Assembly: GCA_009760855.2 (NCBI GenBank)
Contig: WPIO01000420.1
Location: 1 to 50,402, forward strand
From: Cristatella mucedo
Lineage: Eukaryota; Bryozoa; Phylactolaemata; Cristatellidae
Length of the DNA: 50,402 nt
Direction of reading: 5' to 3'
The position numbers were made by a program, and so were the translations under genes. The notes under the pieces were generated by a model that saw nothing but the letters and a program-made list of their open reading frames with translations, ran no database searches and was not told the origin of the DNA. Positions 8,720 through 18,601 of the stretch are shown piece by piece (position 1 is the first letter of the stretch; every line of letters starts with the position of its first letter).

Positions 8720-9950
8720 CCCTCGCTGAGCAGGCACTGAACTATGGGCGGGCGCCAATCTCTGCTCAGACTGCCACTCGCCGGGATTGTTCTTGGGCTA
8801 TGGCGGCGGCCACGCTTGCACAACCACGGTGCGATCGTCGTCAGAGCTCTCGACCACGGCGACTCTATGCACCCAATATCAGTCTAGGCTGTGAGGCCTT
8901 GGCCTTTGACCTTGGCATTGGCCCTTCCACTTGTAGCTGGAGCTGCAGCTGGGTAGTTCCGACACAGTTCTGACAAACTGTGACTTAAAAAAAATTGTTT
9001 GACTAACTTCTGCTTTTGCAAGACATATTTCCATGACTAAAACTGCTTATAGAGGAACCTGCTTGTTTACGCTTTACTGGGGGAGGGGGTATGTGTGGCT
9101 TGATTGACTTGCCATTGACTGCACTTCTTCGTTCGCCTGCATTCGTACGGTGGCGGGAAGTCGTGCAGGTGGTGGTTCGGGCACCGGCCTACCGAGCGAA
9201 ACTTCCTCTGGAAGAGTGTAGTTGAGACTAATTAAGGCATTCGCCAAATGCTTGTAGCTTCGTCAATTTTCTTGTAATGCTGCGTCCTATAACCGTAGCC
9301 CTCGAGCCGACCGAGTGAGTCAGAGAAACCGAGTGGCACTAGCCTGGCTCGTAAAAAGGTTATTTTAAGCTGTCACCGATTAGTGACCAATAGTTTGTTC
9401 CACCCGCTCCGAGCATCCTAGTCGCGTTTGCATGCCTAGTAAAAAGCTTCCATTACGCAGCAATTAATCTTCGCGATCCTGACGTCTAGCTCAGCGAACG
9501 CGATTTTTGCAGTCGCTAGATTTTTGGGCACAATTGCCCTACTGGACGCTGACTGTCTTGGTCGCCGTGCTGGCCGTGCTTGCTTCGCTGAGAGGACGCC
9601 GAATCAGTTCAGTGGAAATATAGAAGCTTTTTTACACTAATTTAGTTTTGAAGGTTATGAGTAGTTTTTGGAAATCTCACCTCGTGAGTACCTGTTATGG
9701 GATACTAAGAGCCCTTCATTTAGGAATCGGATTAATAGGTGGCAGCCAATTGAGGCTGCAACCTTATAATATATGTTTTTAAGAGCTAAATTTGGCTTTT
9801 GCTAGGGTCGATTGGTACTATGTACAGTCGTCCTCGCATGCCTGTCGATGGGCAGTTAGTCCAGAAACTGTATATGCTTTTTCAAACTTGGTCTCTGTAA
9901 CTTCGCTAGTTTAACGTCTGTGGTAAACCATAGGCCATCTGGACAAGGGC
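8720..9950. other. No recognised gene
   Basis: About 1.2 kb of mixed-composition sequence, with a slightly GC-rich first half (8720-9600) and no long open frame. No LINE-A/B, SINE or satellite block was recognised. It may be unique intergenic or intronic DNA. Confidence 0.4.
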
Positions 9951-9954
9951 ACAT

Positions 9955-10320
9955 AGGGCTATGTCAACGGTTCGTAGTTCGTATGCTCCCAAAGCCTGGA
10001 ACTCCCTTCCGGCTTGTGTTACAACATCACCTGACTTGACCACATTTAAAAAGAACTTAAAAACACACCTAATTAGGACAGCATATTTAGCGGGTCCCTG
10101 TGATTCGTCCTTGATGTGCTTATGCGTGCTGACTTTGTGCACGCTGCCACTAACCACACTCACATGATGACCCTGTGCATGTCACTCCTCTATTGATTTT
10201 TATTAAGCAAGATACTAATCACCATTCAACCGCGTTTCTCTTTGCAGCCAATGTAACGTGCCTAGAATGAGATTGAGTTCTCTGAGGGCACTTTATAAAG
10301 TGCAGTACTATTATTAATAT
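9955..10320 (+). mobile_element. LINE-A C-terminus and 3' end
   Basis: Plus-strand frame 9961-10167 contains SSYAPKAWNSLPACVTTS then DLTTFKKNLKTHLIRTAY, the CR1/L2 LINE C-terminal signature, followed by the non-coding tail (ACGTGCCTAGAATGAGATTG, GTTCTCTGAGGGCACTTTAT) and a short (TTA)n-like end. The satellite-like array begins immediately beyond it. Confidence 0.9.
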
Positions 10321-10329
10321 ATTCACACA

Positions 10330-11575
10330 ATTTCAATACAATTGTCTTGACCTTTCTTTAAGAAAGGGATGCAATCGACTGCAATGGCCCCGGGCCACTA
10401 CCTTAATTCATAGCTATCCGAAGCAAAACGCCCTGAAATTAGTTTCGCGATGCTTCAATTTTCAATGCACGTTACAAAGCGCACTGGTAAAAGTCAGCCA
10501 CATCATTTAAAGCAACGGCGCTCGAACGATCTCGGGAAATGCATGGCAATCTATGGCAACGGTTTGGCTCGAAGCACCACCTGCTATTCTCCTTGGCATG
10601 TCAACCACACATTGGCTGCACGAAGTGCCCATTGTCATCGCATTTCACACTTCTTTGTCGTAAAAGCCAAAGGACTTTCAAACTATTTTGCATGGCTATT
10701 GCCAACAATGCACGTCAATCGACAGCAATGGCAGAGACCAATATTGCATTCCATGGCAAATGGACGAGAAATCGGCTGCACCAAGCTCCAATTCTCATTC
10801 CATGTCACATCTCACATTTAAACACATACTTTCAACTCTTTCAACCAGCTCTGGCCATTCAATCTTACGCAAAGCATAGCAATCGATGGCAATGACCCAG
10901 GCGAATACGGTAATCTATTATAATATATCCCAAATCACTAGAAAGTGGCTTGGCGAAGATACATTTCATCTTACCTGTCGCAGCCCACTGTGTTTAAAGT
11001 GCAATCACATCTTTTCAACCCAATTGTGCAAGTACAATTGAGGACAATCAATGGCAATCGAAAGCAATGGCCCAGGCCAATACCCGAATTCGCAGTAAAT
11101 TGACGAGAAATTGGTAGTCTGAAGCCCAATCGTCATTACGTACAACATTCTGCTGCATCTAAACTAAAACCGTGGCGTTTTAAAAATGCCTTGCCTGTTA
11201 AATGTCAGCAATAAACGGCGATTCACAGCAAGGGTAGGGGGATGATAGGGCAATCCATGCAAAATTGACAGATTAGCTGCAATAAACTGCAACTCTCATT
11301 CCGTGTATCATGTCCCTGTGCTTACATAATTTACACGTATCCTGTGCGTTCAGTCGATGGCAATGCACGGCAATAGACGGCAATGGCCTGGGGATATATG
11401 CCAATCCATTACGATCCGTTAAAAAGGAACCGGCAGTCTCCGGGAGAAGCTCCAAACTTTTTTGCTTATTGCACTACACTGCATTAAAAGTGCAACCGCG
11501 TACTTTTAAAAAATCGAAACAGGCACAACTAAGGGCAATGCACGGCAGTCAACGGCAATGGTCCAGCTTCGACCT
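10330..11575 (+). repeat. Satellite-like tandem array, about 150-180 bp period
   Basis: A landmark block (A/G)GCAATGG-CC recurs near 10383, 10550, 10727, 10880, 11062, about 11208, 11377 and 11552, i.e. every 150-180 bp. Associated blocks repeat around it: TTCTC-GAGAAGCTCCAA-like, AAAGTGCAACCAC-like and AGCACAACTAAGGGCAAT-like. The monomers are strongly diverged (indels and substitutions), so this looks like an old array. Single monomers also occur at 6380-6540 (inverted), 43980-44200 and 47255-47475. The array lies exactly between two LINE-A 3' ends that face it. Open frames of 60-123 codons here are by-products. Confidence 0.75.
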
Positions 11576-11579
11576 CGAT

Positions 11580-12070
11580 CAGCTTAGGCACTTTACATTT
11601 GCTGCAAAGGAGAAGGCGATTGAATCGTGATTGAATCGAGAAACAACATGAACAACGTGGTTAGGGGTGACATGCACAGGCTAAGCATGCAAATGTGGTT
11701 AGTGGCGGCATGCACGGTGTCAGCACGAATTAGCACATGAAGGACGAATTACAGGGATCTGCTAAATGCTGTCCTAAATAGGTGTGTTTTTAAGTTCTTT
11801 TAAAATGTGGTCAAGTAAGAGGATGTTGTAACACAAGTCGGGAGGGGGTTCCAGGCTTTGGGAGACTACGATCTAAATGCACGGTCTCCAAAGGATTTGA
11901 GGTTTGAACGAGGTATTGCTAAACTGCTGAATTCTGAAAAGAGGGTGGTTGGATGCTTGGCCTGGGGGGAGTAGATCTGAGAGATAGGCAGGAGTCAAAG
12001 AGTGAAGTGGCCTAAAAGTGAGCAACAAACTGGAGGAACAACCTAACGGAAATGGCTGTCCTTGGGCAGG
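11580..12070 (-). mobile_element. LINE-A C-terminus and 3' end
   Basis: Minus-strand frame 11873-12082 holds LTPAYLSDLLPPGQASNHPL and then, to the left, the KSFGDR, 'NLP' and KTHLF-like region and the LINE-A 3' tail (reverse of GCACTTTACATTTGCTGCAA at about 11590). 'AYLSDLL' is the usual start of the C-terminal block after the CR1/L2 reverse transcriptase. Its (TAA)n end is missing; the sequence merges into the satellite-like array. Confidence 0.85.
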
Positions 12071-12074
12071 GGCA

Positions 12075-12278
12075 TATAACAATAATAATACCGCACTTGA
12101 TAAAGCACCCTCAAAAAGCTTGATCTTTCTCTAGGCGCTTTACATTTGCTGCAGATGGAAATGCAATTGAATGGTGAGTAATATCATTCTTGATAAACAA
12201 ACAAAATGAAACACATTGTTAGGGGTGACATGCACAGGGTAAGCATGCAAATGTGGTTAGTGGGACCCACTACATGCT

Positions 12279-12280
<2 letters not shown>
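12075..12280 (-). mobile_element. LINE-A 3' end
   Basis: Starts with AACAATAATAATACCGCAC, the (TAA)n end in reverse, and runs through CTAGGCGCTTTACATTTGC to the GGGACCCACTACATGCTGTC block, where it is cut by a TC microsatellite. It appears to be a separate insertion placed directly against the previous LINE-A fragment. Confidence 0.85.

Positions 12281-12283
<3 letters not shown>

Positions 12284-12325
<42 letters not shown>
12284..12325 (+). repeat. (TC)n microsatellite
   Basis: About 21 perfect TC units interrupting LINE-A sequence at CTGTCC. The repeat could have grown from the TCCTC present at this point in other LINE-A copies. Confidence 0.95.
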
Positions 12326-12328
<3 letters not shown>

Positions 12329-12369
12329 CGCACAACACCATAGCTGGTGCTGTCAAGCTAATTGGTGAT

Positions 12370-12500
12370 GGCGATTCATTCATTTACTTACCATTCAATT
12401 GCATTTCACTTTACAGCAAATGTAAAGCGCCTAGAGAGAGATGAAGTTCTCTGAGGGCGCTTTATCAAGTGAATTATTATTTTTATTATTATTATACACG
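12370..12500 (+). mobile_element. LINE-A 3' end
   Basis: Short plus-strand copy: CCATTCAATTGCATTTCAC, AAATGTAAAGCGCCTAGAG, GAGGGCGCTTTATCAAGTG, then an interrupted (TTA)n. With the minus copy at 12075-12280 it forms an inverted repeat separated by about 90 bp, including the TC microsatellite. Confidence 0.85.
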
Positions 12501-12554
12501 TTTGCAGAGTGGAAGCCAGCATAAAGGTCAATTGCTAGGGACGAAGCAAAAGTA

Positions 12555-12912
12555 GTGCTACCAAAGCTTGGAACTCCCTCCCGACCTGCGTCACATCCCC
12601 TGATCTGACCACATTTAAAAGGAACTTAAAAGCACACCTATTTAGGACAGCATTTAGTGGGTCCCTGTGATTCGTCCTTCACGTGCTTATGCGTGCTGAC
12701 ACTGTGCATGCTGCCACTAACCACATTTTCATGCTGACCCTGTGCATGTCACCCCTAACCATGTTATTCATTTGTGTTGTTTTTCAAGCATGATTTTACT
12801 TAAGATTTAATTGCATTTCCCTTTGCAGCAAATGTAAAGCAACTAGAAAGAGATTAGGTTCTCTGAGGGCGCTTTATCAAGTACATTATTATTATTATTA
12901 TTATTATTATTT
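12555..12912 (+). mobile_element. LINE-A C-terminus and 3' end
   Basis: A cleaner 3' copy: the region encoding WNSLPTCVTSPDLTTFK-like sequence (12560-12620), the stretch ACCTATTTAGGACAGCATTT, the CATGCTGCCACTAACCACAT block, and a GAGGGCGCTTTATCAAGTAC tail followed by nine or so TTA units. It is a good reference for the tail consensus of this family in the window. Confidence 0.9.
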
Positions 12913-13044
12913 GTGAGCAGCAGATTGGTTGTCAGATTCGCTGCGAATGTCATCAAGTCAGGGAAGGTCATCATTGCGAGTCGGTCGGTGGCAAGCTCCA
13001 TACTTTCGGCGAGCACGACTACAATCAGAAAGAAAATTTTTGGG

Positions 13045-13225
13045 AACATATATGATGGGAATGCGCTTTTGCCAGTTAGGAGTTTGAAAGGTATCACGAT
13101 GGAAAAGTAGTACTTGCTCAAGTGGTCAGTCGGCTTGCCCTAAATTCATGCCTTAGAAAAATTCTCGTCCCTCATTAAGCCCAATTACCACTCTTTAAGC
13201 ATAACGGCATTATGTAAATTTAGAC
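13045..13225 (+). repeat. Dispersed repeat D, copy 2
   Basis: Second copy of the segment at 7148-7330, in the same orientation, with shared blocks ATATATGATGGGAATG, CACGATGGAAAAGTAGTA and TCGGCTTGCCCTAAATTC. The unrelated sequence on each side differs between the two copies, so this is a mobile or duplicated unit of about 180 bp of unknown type. Confidence 0.75.
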
Positions 13226-13351
13226 ACTTTATTTCGTACATCCTATACTATTGTGCAAACCGACTGCAGACAAGGCAAACTATGAGCGGCTAACTTGCAA
13301 ACTTTAATGTGAAGAGTGCTCAGTCTCTGGAGGCGATTTTCGAACGCTGAG

Positions 13352-13438
13352 GAAATAATAATAATAATAATAATGCAGTCAATAAAGCGCCCTCAGAGAA
13401 CTCAATCTCTTCCTAGGCGCTTAACATTTGTTATCTAA
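13352..13438 (-). mobile_element. LINE-A 3' stub
   Basis: Only the last 90 bp or so: (AAT)n, then CAATAAAGCGCCCTCAGAG, CTCAATCTCTTCCTAGGCGC. It stops at TTAACATTTGTT. An example of very severe 5' truncation. Confidence 0.8.
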
Positions 13439-13544
13439 ATACCTGGTAACCATACCATGGTAACTGGGTAGTGGCTGCTGGCGGCTGCGTCCAGGATGGG
13501 CGATCGGCGCTCAATGTCGGGTGCCGGGGCGTCTCGGTTCAGCC

Positions 13545-13912
13545 CTCGTCCCTCCAGTGACTTCTGCCACTAATCTAGGCACACAGAGTGCACTAGCTGC
13601 CAGTATCACTGCTGCGCCCAGCGACGCATCTTCACAGAACTGCTTCTCTGCATGTTCAATCAGTTCAAGAATCACTTCATTCGGGTAGAGCTGAGCTACA
13701 CCTCCTACTCCGAAGGAGCCTGAACCTTGCAATATTTATCGGCCGAAAGAAGGATTATAACTTAATTTTCCCCCAAAAGTTAACGCATAGACGTGGGGGT
13801 TGCCAATGCATGTGCAATTAAAACAATATTCTGGTCAATTCTCTCTTTTCTTTCTGTTATAATTTGTGTATTTGAAGCAACTATGCACTAGCCCCTTACA
13901 CCTTTTACGACT
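13545..13912. repeat. Compound repeat, copy 1, segment E
   Basis: Matches 17120-17690: CGTCCCTCCA-TG-CTTCTGCC, CTAATCTA, then CCGAAAGAAGGATTA, AATGCATGTGCAATTAAAA and TAATTTGTGTATT-GAAGCAAC in the same order. Copy 2 carries a LINE-A insertion that copy 1 lacks. No coding capacity was recognised. Confidence 0.75.
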
Positions 13913-13914
13913 CA

Positions 13915-14172
13915 GTCCAACCTTATGTTTATCGGGTCTACTGTTAGCCCAGCGAGGGCCGAAATATGACACCGGAACTCAACTCCTATGGGTAATAAGC
14001 TCCTATAGGGAATAGGGATATATGTTATAGGGAATATAATATATAATATATATAATAGGGAATAGGGAACTATAGAAAAATAATATAATATATTATATAG
14101 AATACAATATAATATATAATATATAATAACAAATATAATATAATAATAAATAATATAATGCATAACATAGTA

Positions 14173-14215
<43 letters not shown>

Positions 14216-14261
14216 GGAATAGGGAACTGAATCGCTCATGACACCATATATCCTCTGCAGT
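13915..14261. repeat. Compound repeat, copy 1, AT-rich segment
   Basis: Shared with 18470-18830. It opens with CGGGTCTACTGTTAGCCCAG and contains several copies of a TATAGGGAATAGGGA unit separated by AT-rich filler, including a pure (AT)n run at about 14176-14210, and ends at GAACTGAATCG and ATATCCTCTG. The frames at 13912-14294 on the minus strand (Ile/Tyr-rich) are products of this AT repeat. Confidence 0.8.
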
Positions 14262-15388
14262 ATTCGAGCCCACGATCTCGGTCGTGATAAGCACCTTACA
14301 ACCTGGGCTATGATCCGGAGCCTAACTGCCGAGTCTTGCACCAACTATAGCCACCTTATAGCAAACGCCGGTAGACCATCACGCAGTGCATTGTAGAATT
14401 ACAGTCGAGATAGGATTTGGAAAATGCTTGGACTAATTTCCATCTAGTACCCCTGTTTAAGCAAGGCCGAATGAATTTTACCAAGGCTACGCTGCTGAAG
14501 TTAGGCAGACTTGACGGTAGAGTTTATGCGCCCGTCTACTGAAAAGTTAAAGGTTAAATATTTTTGTCACAGGGGAACTAGATTACGTGCAGATGCACAA
14601 GAGATCTTGGAGCCTATTTTGAGCGATAACCTTTTCATGTTCCGACTCACATTTGGTTTTCCCATAGCTAGTAAGTTGATTTATCGTTATTTAATTTGAG
14701 AAAGTTTGTTGCTTACCATGTGCGGATTTCTGCAACAAAGGCAAGACAGCTGGGTTTGAAGAGCGTTCGACTAGTACCCAGGCCATGTTCGATTGGCTGG
14801 GACGGCTGCAACGTGGTAAGGGCAACCGGCTAAGCCGGGTCTGACCTATGGGAATGACCGGATGTGCTGTGATGGGAAGTCACCGGAGGTTTGGATAAGG
14901 GAAGTTCGCCAACTAAGTCGTGGTGTTGGGCGCTCTCGGTCTTGCCAAGTTATGCACCCGGATGGGTGAAGGCAGTGTGGCCACGCGTGCAAGGCAACTA
15001 GTGCCCAAGGTCCGAGTAGAGCTGGATAGCAAGCTCGTTGTTGTGACTTGTATATTCAGCGTTTCCCGTGCAACGTGTTCGTGGCCCCCGTGAGATATCG
15101 TCTTTCGGCGGTATCTCTCGACTGTGGTGGACGTGGACTCTGACTAGTCAAGCAGTTACTCAGCTAGCCGGATCTTTGACGGCATACGCTGGTACTGTTG
15201 GAACAGAGTCAGTACAACGGCAGAACGGCGGACGCTGACTGACCAACTAACGCAGTTTTTTTCGAGCTTGCTTCGTCGTCTCGCGCCCCTATAGTGTACC
15301 TTCTATAGAATGTCCCCTTCAGACTTGTTTAGTTCACCTGTTGTCTTTGGTGCATACGATGTTATTTGGAGGTTTTACCTGCCGGCCG
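14262..15388. mobile_element. Insertion of about 1.1 kb inside compound repeat copy 1
   Basis: In copy 2 the sequence runs directly from ATATCCTCTG into TCTTACCCTAGCTC; in copy 1 these are separated by this segment. Its left end (14262-14330) resembles a minus-strand tRNA-headed SINE (TCGAGCCCACGATCTCGGTC), followed by minus-strand LINE sequence at about 14330-14400 (reverse translation ALRDGLPAFAIR, the 'GLPxxxIRRLQxVQN' block) and 14480-14690. The right part (14700-15388) is unrecognised. No clear target-site duplication is seen, so it may be several nested events or a loss in copy 2. Confidence 0.55.
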
Positions 15389-15389
15389 G

Positions 15390-16100
15390 TCGTCTTACCC
15401 TAGCTCATGTCGATGGCTAGCTGCAGCACAGCCGAAATGTGGCTGTGCTTGGCCGGAAATAGCCTCTATCCCCAGGATCTCAGGTATAAGCTTGCTGGAG
15501 GGCTGGAAGGGATCACAGCAAAGATAACCTTGAGCGTCATCTGCACAGAAGTGAAAGCCTAGATTGTGCTGAGCGATCACGTTGGAAAGAGAGAGAATAC
15601 TACTGAATGCTACTGTTGAACCGTATGTCCTTCTCGAGCTCGATTAGCCTCACCTAAACTCACCTCCACGGACCTCACCTGAGCCTTTTTGAAAATGAAC
15701 TGCAAAGCTTTAGATTAAGTCTCAGTGCGAGGGTACACAGCCTCAAAGTCGATGGGCCAAAATGCCTGGAGCCACTGAAGTAGTGGGTGTTGTTTGATCA
15801 GCACAGCAGAGAGCCAGCCGATGACCTACAGTTTATTACGAAGCAAGGAGCCGAAGGGTGCACGGCTCCATTCGGCTCCGTCTCCCCTTCGACTACCCTC
15901 TCATCCACTGCTCCAGTCTCCTGGTTGACCCCGATGATTCATCAAAGAGTTCCACCAGTGGGCATCACAGGCGGACCACAGCTGTGCATCGTCCCCTCTC
16001 GGTTATGCTTCTAGCAGCTGTTCACCAGCGGCTTATCAGAGGAGCCTGCATGCTATCGAACTACACCGGGTACTCCTGGATTTCATATTTCCCACTTAAG
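15390..16100 (-). mobile_element. Compound repeat, copy 1, LINE reverse transcriptase segment
   Basis: Minus-strand frame 15395-15580 includes AQHNLGFHFCADDAQGYLCC, the motif C (ADD) region of a CR1/L2-type reverse transcriptase; the usual FADDTQLYL has become CADDAQGYL. Beyond about 15610 the sequence no longer reads as LINE protein, though it is still shared with copy 2 up to 16100. The whole 710 bp is repeated at 18830-19565. Confidence 0.8.
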
Positions 16101-16875
16101 TTTCAGTTTGGTTTAAGAGCTATTCACTAAACGGAGACAGCATTGATGCGAGTAAATAAATACCATCCTAGGAATGCAGACATAGGAAGTGTATCTCTGC
16201 TCGTTTCTCTCTATCTCTCGGTAGCTTTTGATACTATCGTTTACCGAATCTATCTCATGTGCATCTAACCGCTGTGCTTGGTCATCATTGGCACAGAGCT
16301 ACTGGTTTTATCTTAGTGGGCAACCTCAGGAGTGCCTTGATGTAAATGGAAAAATACCATCGAAGAAATAACTGAAGTTCGGTGTACCTCAGGGCTCGTG
16401 GCTTTGTCCAACTCTTTCACGGTTTTGTACTCTTACTTTGCAGTTGTGATCAACAAGCACAATCTAAGCTTTTATTTCTGTGCAGATGACACCCAGGTGT
16501 ACCTTTGCTTTAATCCCTTCCAGCCCTAGATCACGTTAAATTCTCTCAATCGCATTGCTGCATCCAGTAATTGCTACAACTCAGGCTTGCTTTGACAGGG
16601 ATTTGACATCAATATTGTTCCATGCACTCGTATCACCACGTCTTGACTTCTGAAAATCATTACATTCTGGTCTACTGGCCTGTGCAATCTTCAGGAGCTT
16701 ATATAGGGTGCAAAACTATTCGACTAAGCACTTCTGTCGTGAGCCATTTCACACCACCTCTAGCTGACCTGCACAGGTTCACGTTTTTGTCACTCACACT
16801 TGGTCCTTCCATTCTCTGTCTTCAGCCTACCTATCAGAACTGCTCCCCAACAGCTACTGATGCTTCAATTATAAG
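16100..16875 (+). mobile_element. LINE-A reverse transcriptase, plus copy with intact ADD motif
   Basis: Consecutive translated pieces in shifting frames match one reverse transcriptase: KFQFGLRAIH (finger region), SLLVSLYLSVAFDTIVYRI (motif A), EVRCTSGLVALSNSFTVLYS (motif B), NKHNLSFYFCADDTQVYLCF (motif C with both catalytic aspartates), then the 'HFTPPLADLHR' C-terminal block near 16750. Several frameshifts and stops make it a pseudogene. It lies head to head with the minus segment at 15390-15600. Confidence 0.85.
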
Positions 16876-17119
16876 CATTTAGGTCCGACGATTAAATGGG
16901 GTGCACCTCGAAACAGCTAACATTTTCAAAATAGTAGTCATAACGGTGTGGTTTGAACATCAAATTATACAAAATGGTGTCAAGGGTAAATTTGAGAAAT
17001 TTCATGCAGTAATAGAGGTCTCGCTCAAATTAGCTGGTGGAGGCATGCTTGCATAACCTAATAGCTATAGGAAAACTTGTGTCTGAAAGTTTAAAGATCC
17101 TCGAGATTGGTCCAGCTTA
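16876..17119. other. No recognised gene
   Basis: AT-rich spacer. A 66-codon frame starts at 17037 and runs into the compound repeat. Nothing recognisable. Confidence 0.35.
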
Positions 17120-17299
17120 CGTCCCTCCACTGCCTTCTGCCACTAATCTAATGAAGCTGGTAGGCAGAGTACTTACTGCCCAGTATAGGCTCAGGTGGCT
17201 CATAAATATATCAAGTCTGTTAAATCTCAATAATTAAAGAAACACTTCTGTCGGGCAGTGCAGAGCTATCTGCTACACCGAGGGAGCTTGAATCTTGCC

Positions 17300-17331
<32 letters not shown>

Positions 17332-17690
17332 TCACTTGATAAAGCGCCCTCAAAGAACTTAATCTCTCTCTAGGCGCTTTACATTTGCTGTAAAGTGAAA
17401 TGCAATTGAATGGTAAGTAAAATCATGCTTGAAAAACAAACGAAAAGAATAATATGGTTAGGGGTGACATGCACAGGGTCAGCATGCAAATGTGGTTAGT
17501 GGCCGAAAGAAGGATTAGAACCTAATTTGCTCCCCAAAAGGTGGCTCACAGGTGTGGGCGTCGCTAATGCATGTGCAATTAAAAAATATTCTAGTCATTT
17601 CTCTTTTTTTCTGTCTCTTATAATTTGTGTATTCGAAGCAACTTGCTGCTGTGTATGCACTAGCCCTTTACACCTTTTGGTTCTAAGCAT
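17120..17690. repeat. Compound repeat, copy 2, segment E (interrupted)
   Basis: Second copy of 13545-13912. It is split by the LINE-A 3' end at 17297-17503: the left part ends at GCTTGAATCTTGCC and the right part resumes at CCGAAAGAAGGATTAGAACC, which in copy 1 are about 12 bp apart. Beyond 17690 the copies diverge until the AT-rich segment resumes at 18470. Confidence 0.75.
17297..17503 (-). mobile_element. LINE-A 3' end inserted into segment E
   Basis: Opens with ten or so AAT units, then CTTGATAAAGCGCCCTC, CTAGGCGCTTTACATTTGCT and GTGACATGCACAGGGTCAGC, ending at AATGTGGTTAGTGG. As copy 1 of the host repeat lacks it, this insertion is younger than the duplication. A target-site duplication longer than a couple of bases is not evident, and about 12 bp of the host repeat seems lost. 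Confidence 0.9.
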
Positions 17691-18469
17691 TTTTTACATG
17701 ACAGGAACACCGGAAACAGCATCTTGTTGATTTAAAAAATGTCAGAAGTGTCGTTACCCAGTTGTATATAAATCATTTTTATAGCATCATAAGTTGATTT
17801 GACATCCATTCAGGCGCTTCACATGCGCCACGGGGCTCGAGCCCACGACCTCGGCCACACGCTGGTCGTGGCGAGCACCCAATCCACTGATGAAACTTAG
17901 CTCAATTCGTCAATATACAGGTTGACTGCTAGCATTGACTGCGTAAGCAGATGCAGCTAAGAGGTGTTTAAAGCGTACAGCTTTTTCTGTTTGGTGGGAG
18001 TGTGCAACCAATTACACAACTATCACTATATCAATGCTTGACGCTTTTGCCCACTGCTCCGTCGACATCTAAAGTGCCTAGAAATGAATTAATTAGATTA
18101 AGCTAGATTACGAACAATTAGATTAAGGTCTCTGAGGGCGCTATATACAATATTTTTTTTCTCACTAATACTACTCTATCGGCCCAAAACCCTATGGTTC
18201 GATGCGTCCCGGCTAGGCTACTACGTAGCTGATTATTACTGACTTTACTATTAGGTGTGGTCATACGTTCCTATAATCATTTCTTTATTTCCTTTCCAAT
18301 GTATTCCTCATTTCGTTTGCAAGTGCAAGGATTTGTTAAGTAAGGTATATCAGTTAGAAATCTCACTCGTAGCATGATGTGTAAGGACTGCATGAGAACT
18401 TTTTTCCGGCATTCTCTAAAGCCATTTGGCATGCTATCACTCAAGCTCTGCTGTGAGATTTATTCTAAC
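17691..18469. other. Insert between compound repeat segments, copy 2; contains SINE-2 and a LINE tail
   Basis: This stretch is absent between the corresponding segments of copy 1. It includes a minus SINE-2 (17809-17890) and a LINE-A-like tail on the plus strand at about 18069-18152 (AAGTGCCTAGAAATGAATT ... GTCTCTGAGGGCGCTATATA). The rest is unrecognised. Confidence 0.55.
17809..17890 (-). mobile_element. SINE-2 head, minus copy
   Basis: Reverse complement shows the B-box GTGGGCTCGAGCCCC (from 17831-17845) and the GACCAGCGTGTGGCCGAGGTC linker seen in other SINE-2 copies (GACTAAGGTCTGGCTGAGGTC; each shown here in under 22 bases). The end GCATGTGAAGCGCCTGAA is kept but the rest of the LINE-like tail is lost. 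Confidence 0.75.
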
Positions 18470-18565
18470 TTTATATACTTATTGGGTCTACTGTTAGCCC
18501 AGCGAGGACCAGAAAGTCTGCAACCGGAACTCCAGATCAATGGGTAATAAGCTCTTATAGAGAAT

Positions 18566-18601
<36 letters not shown>

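Noticed and set aside
10330-11575. CRISPR-like regular repeats
   Set aside because: The repeated unit is 150-180 bp and diverged throughout, with no short identical repeats or unique spacers; this is satellite-like eukaryotic DNA.
13912-14294. Ile/Tyr-rich minus frames resembling membrane segments
   Set aside because: They translate the AT-rich repeat; hydrophobicity follows from ATA/TAT codons.
14700-15388. Possible solo LTR in the unrecognised right part of the insertion
   Set aside because: No TG...CA ends with a flanking target duplication, no primer-binding site or polypurine tract were found.
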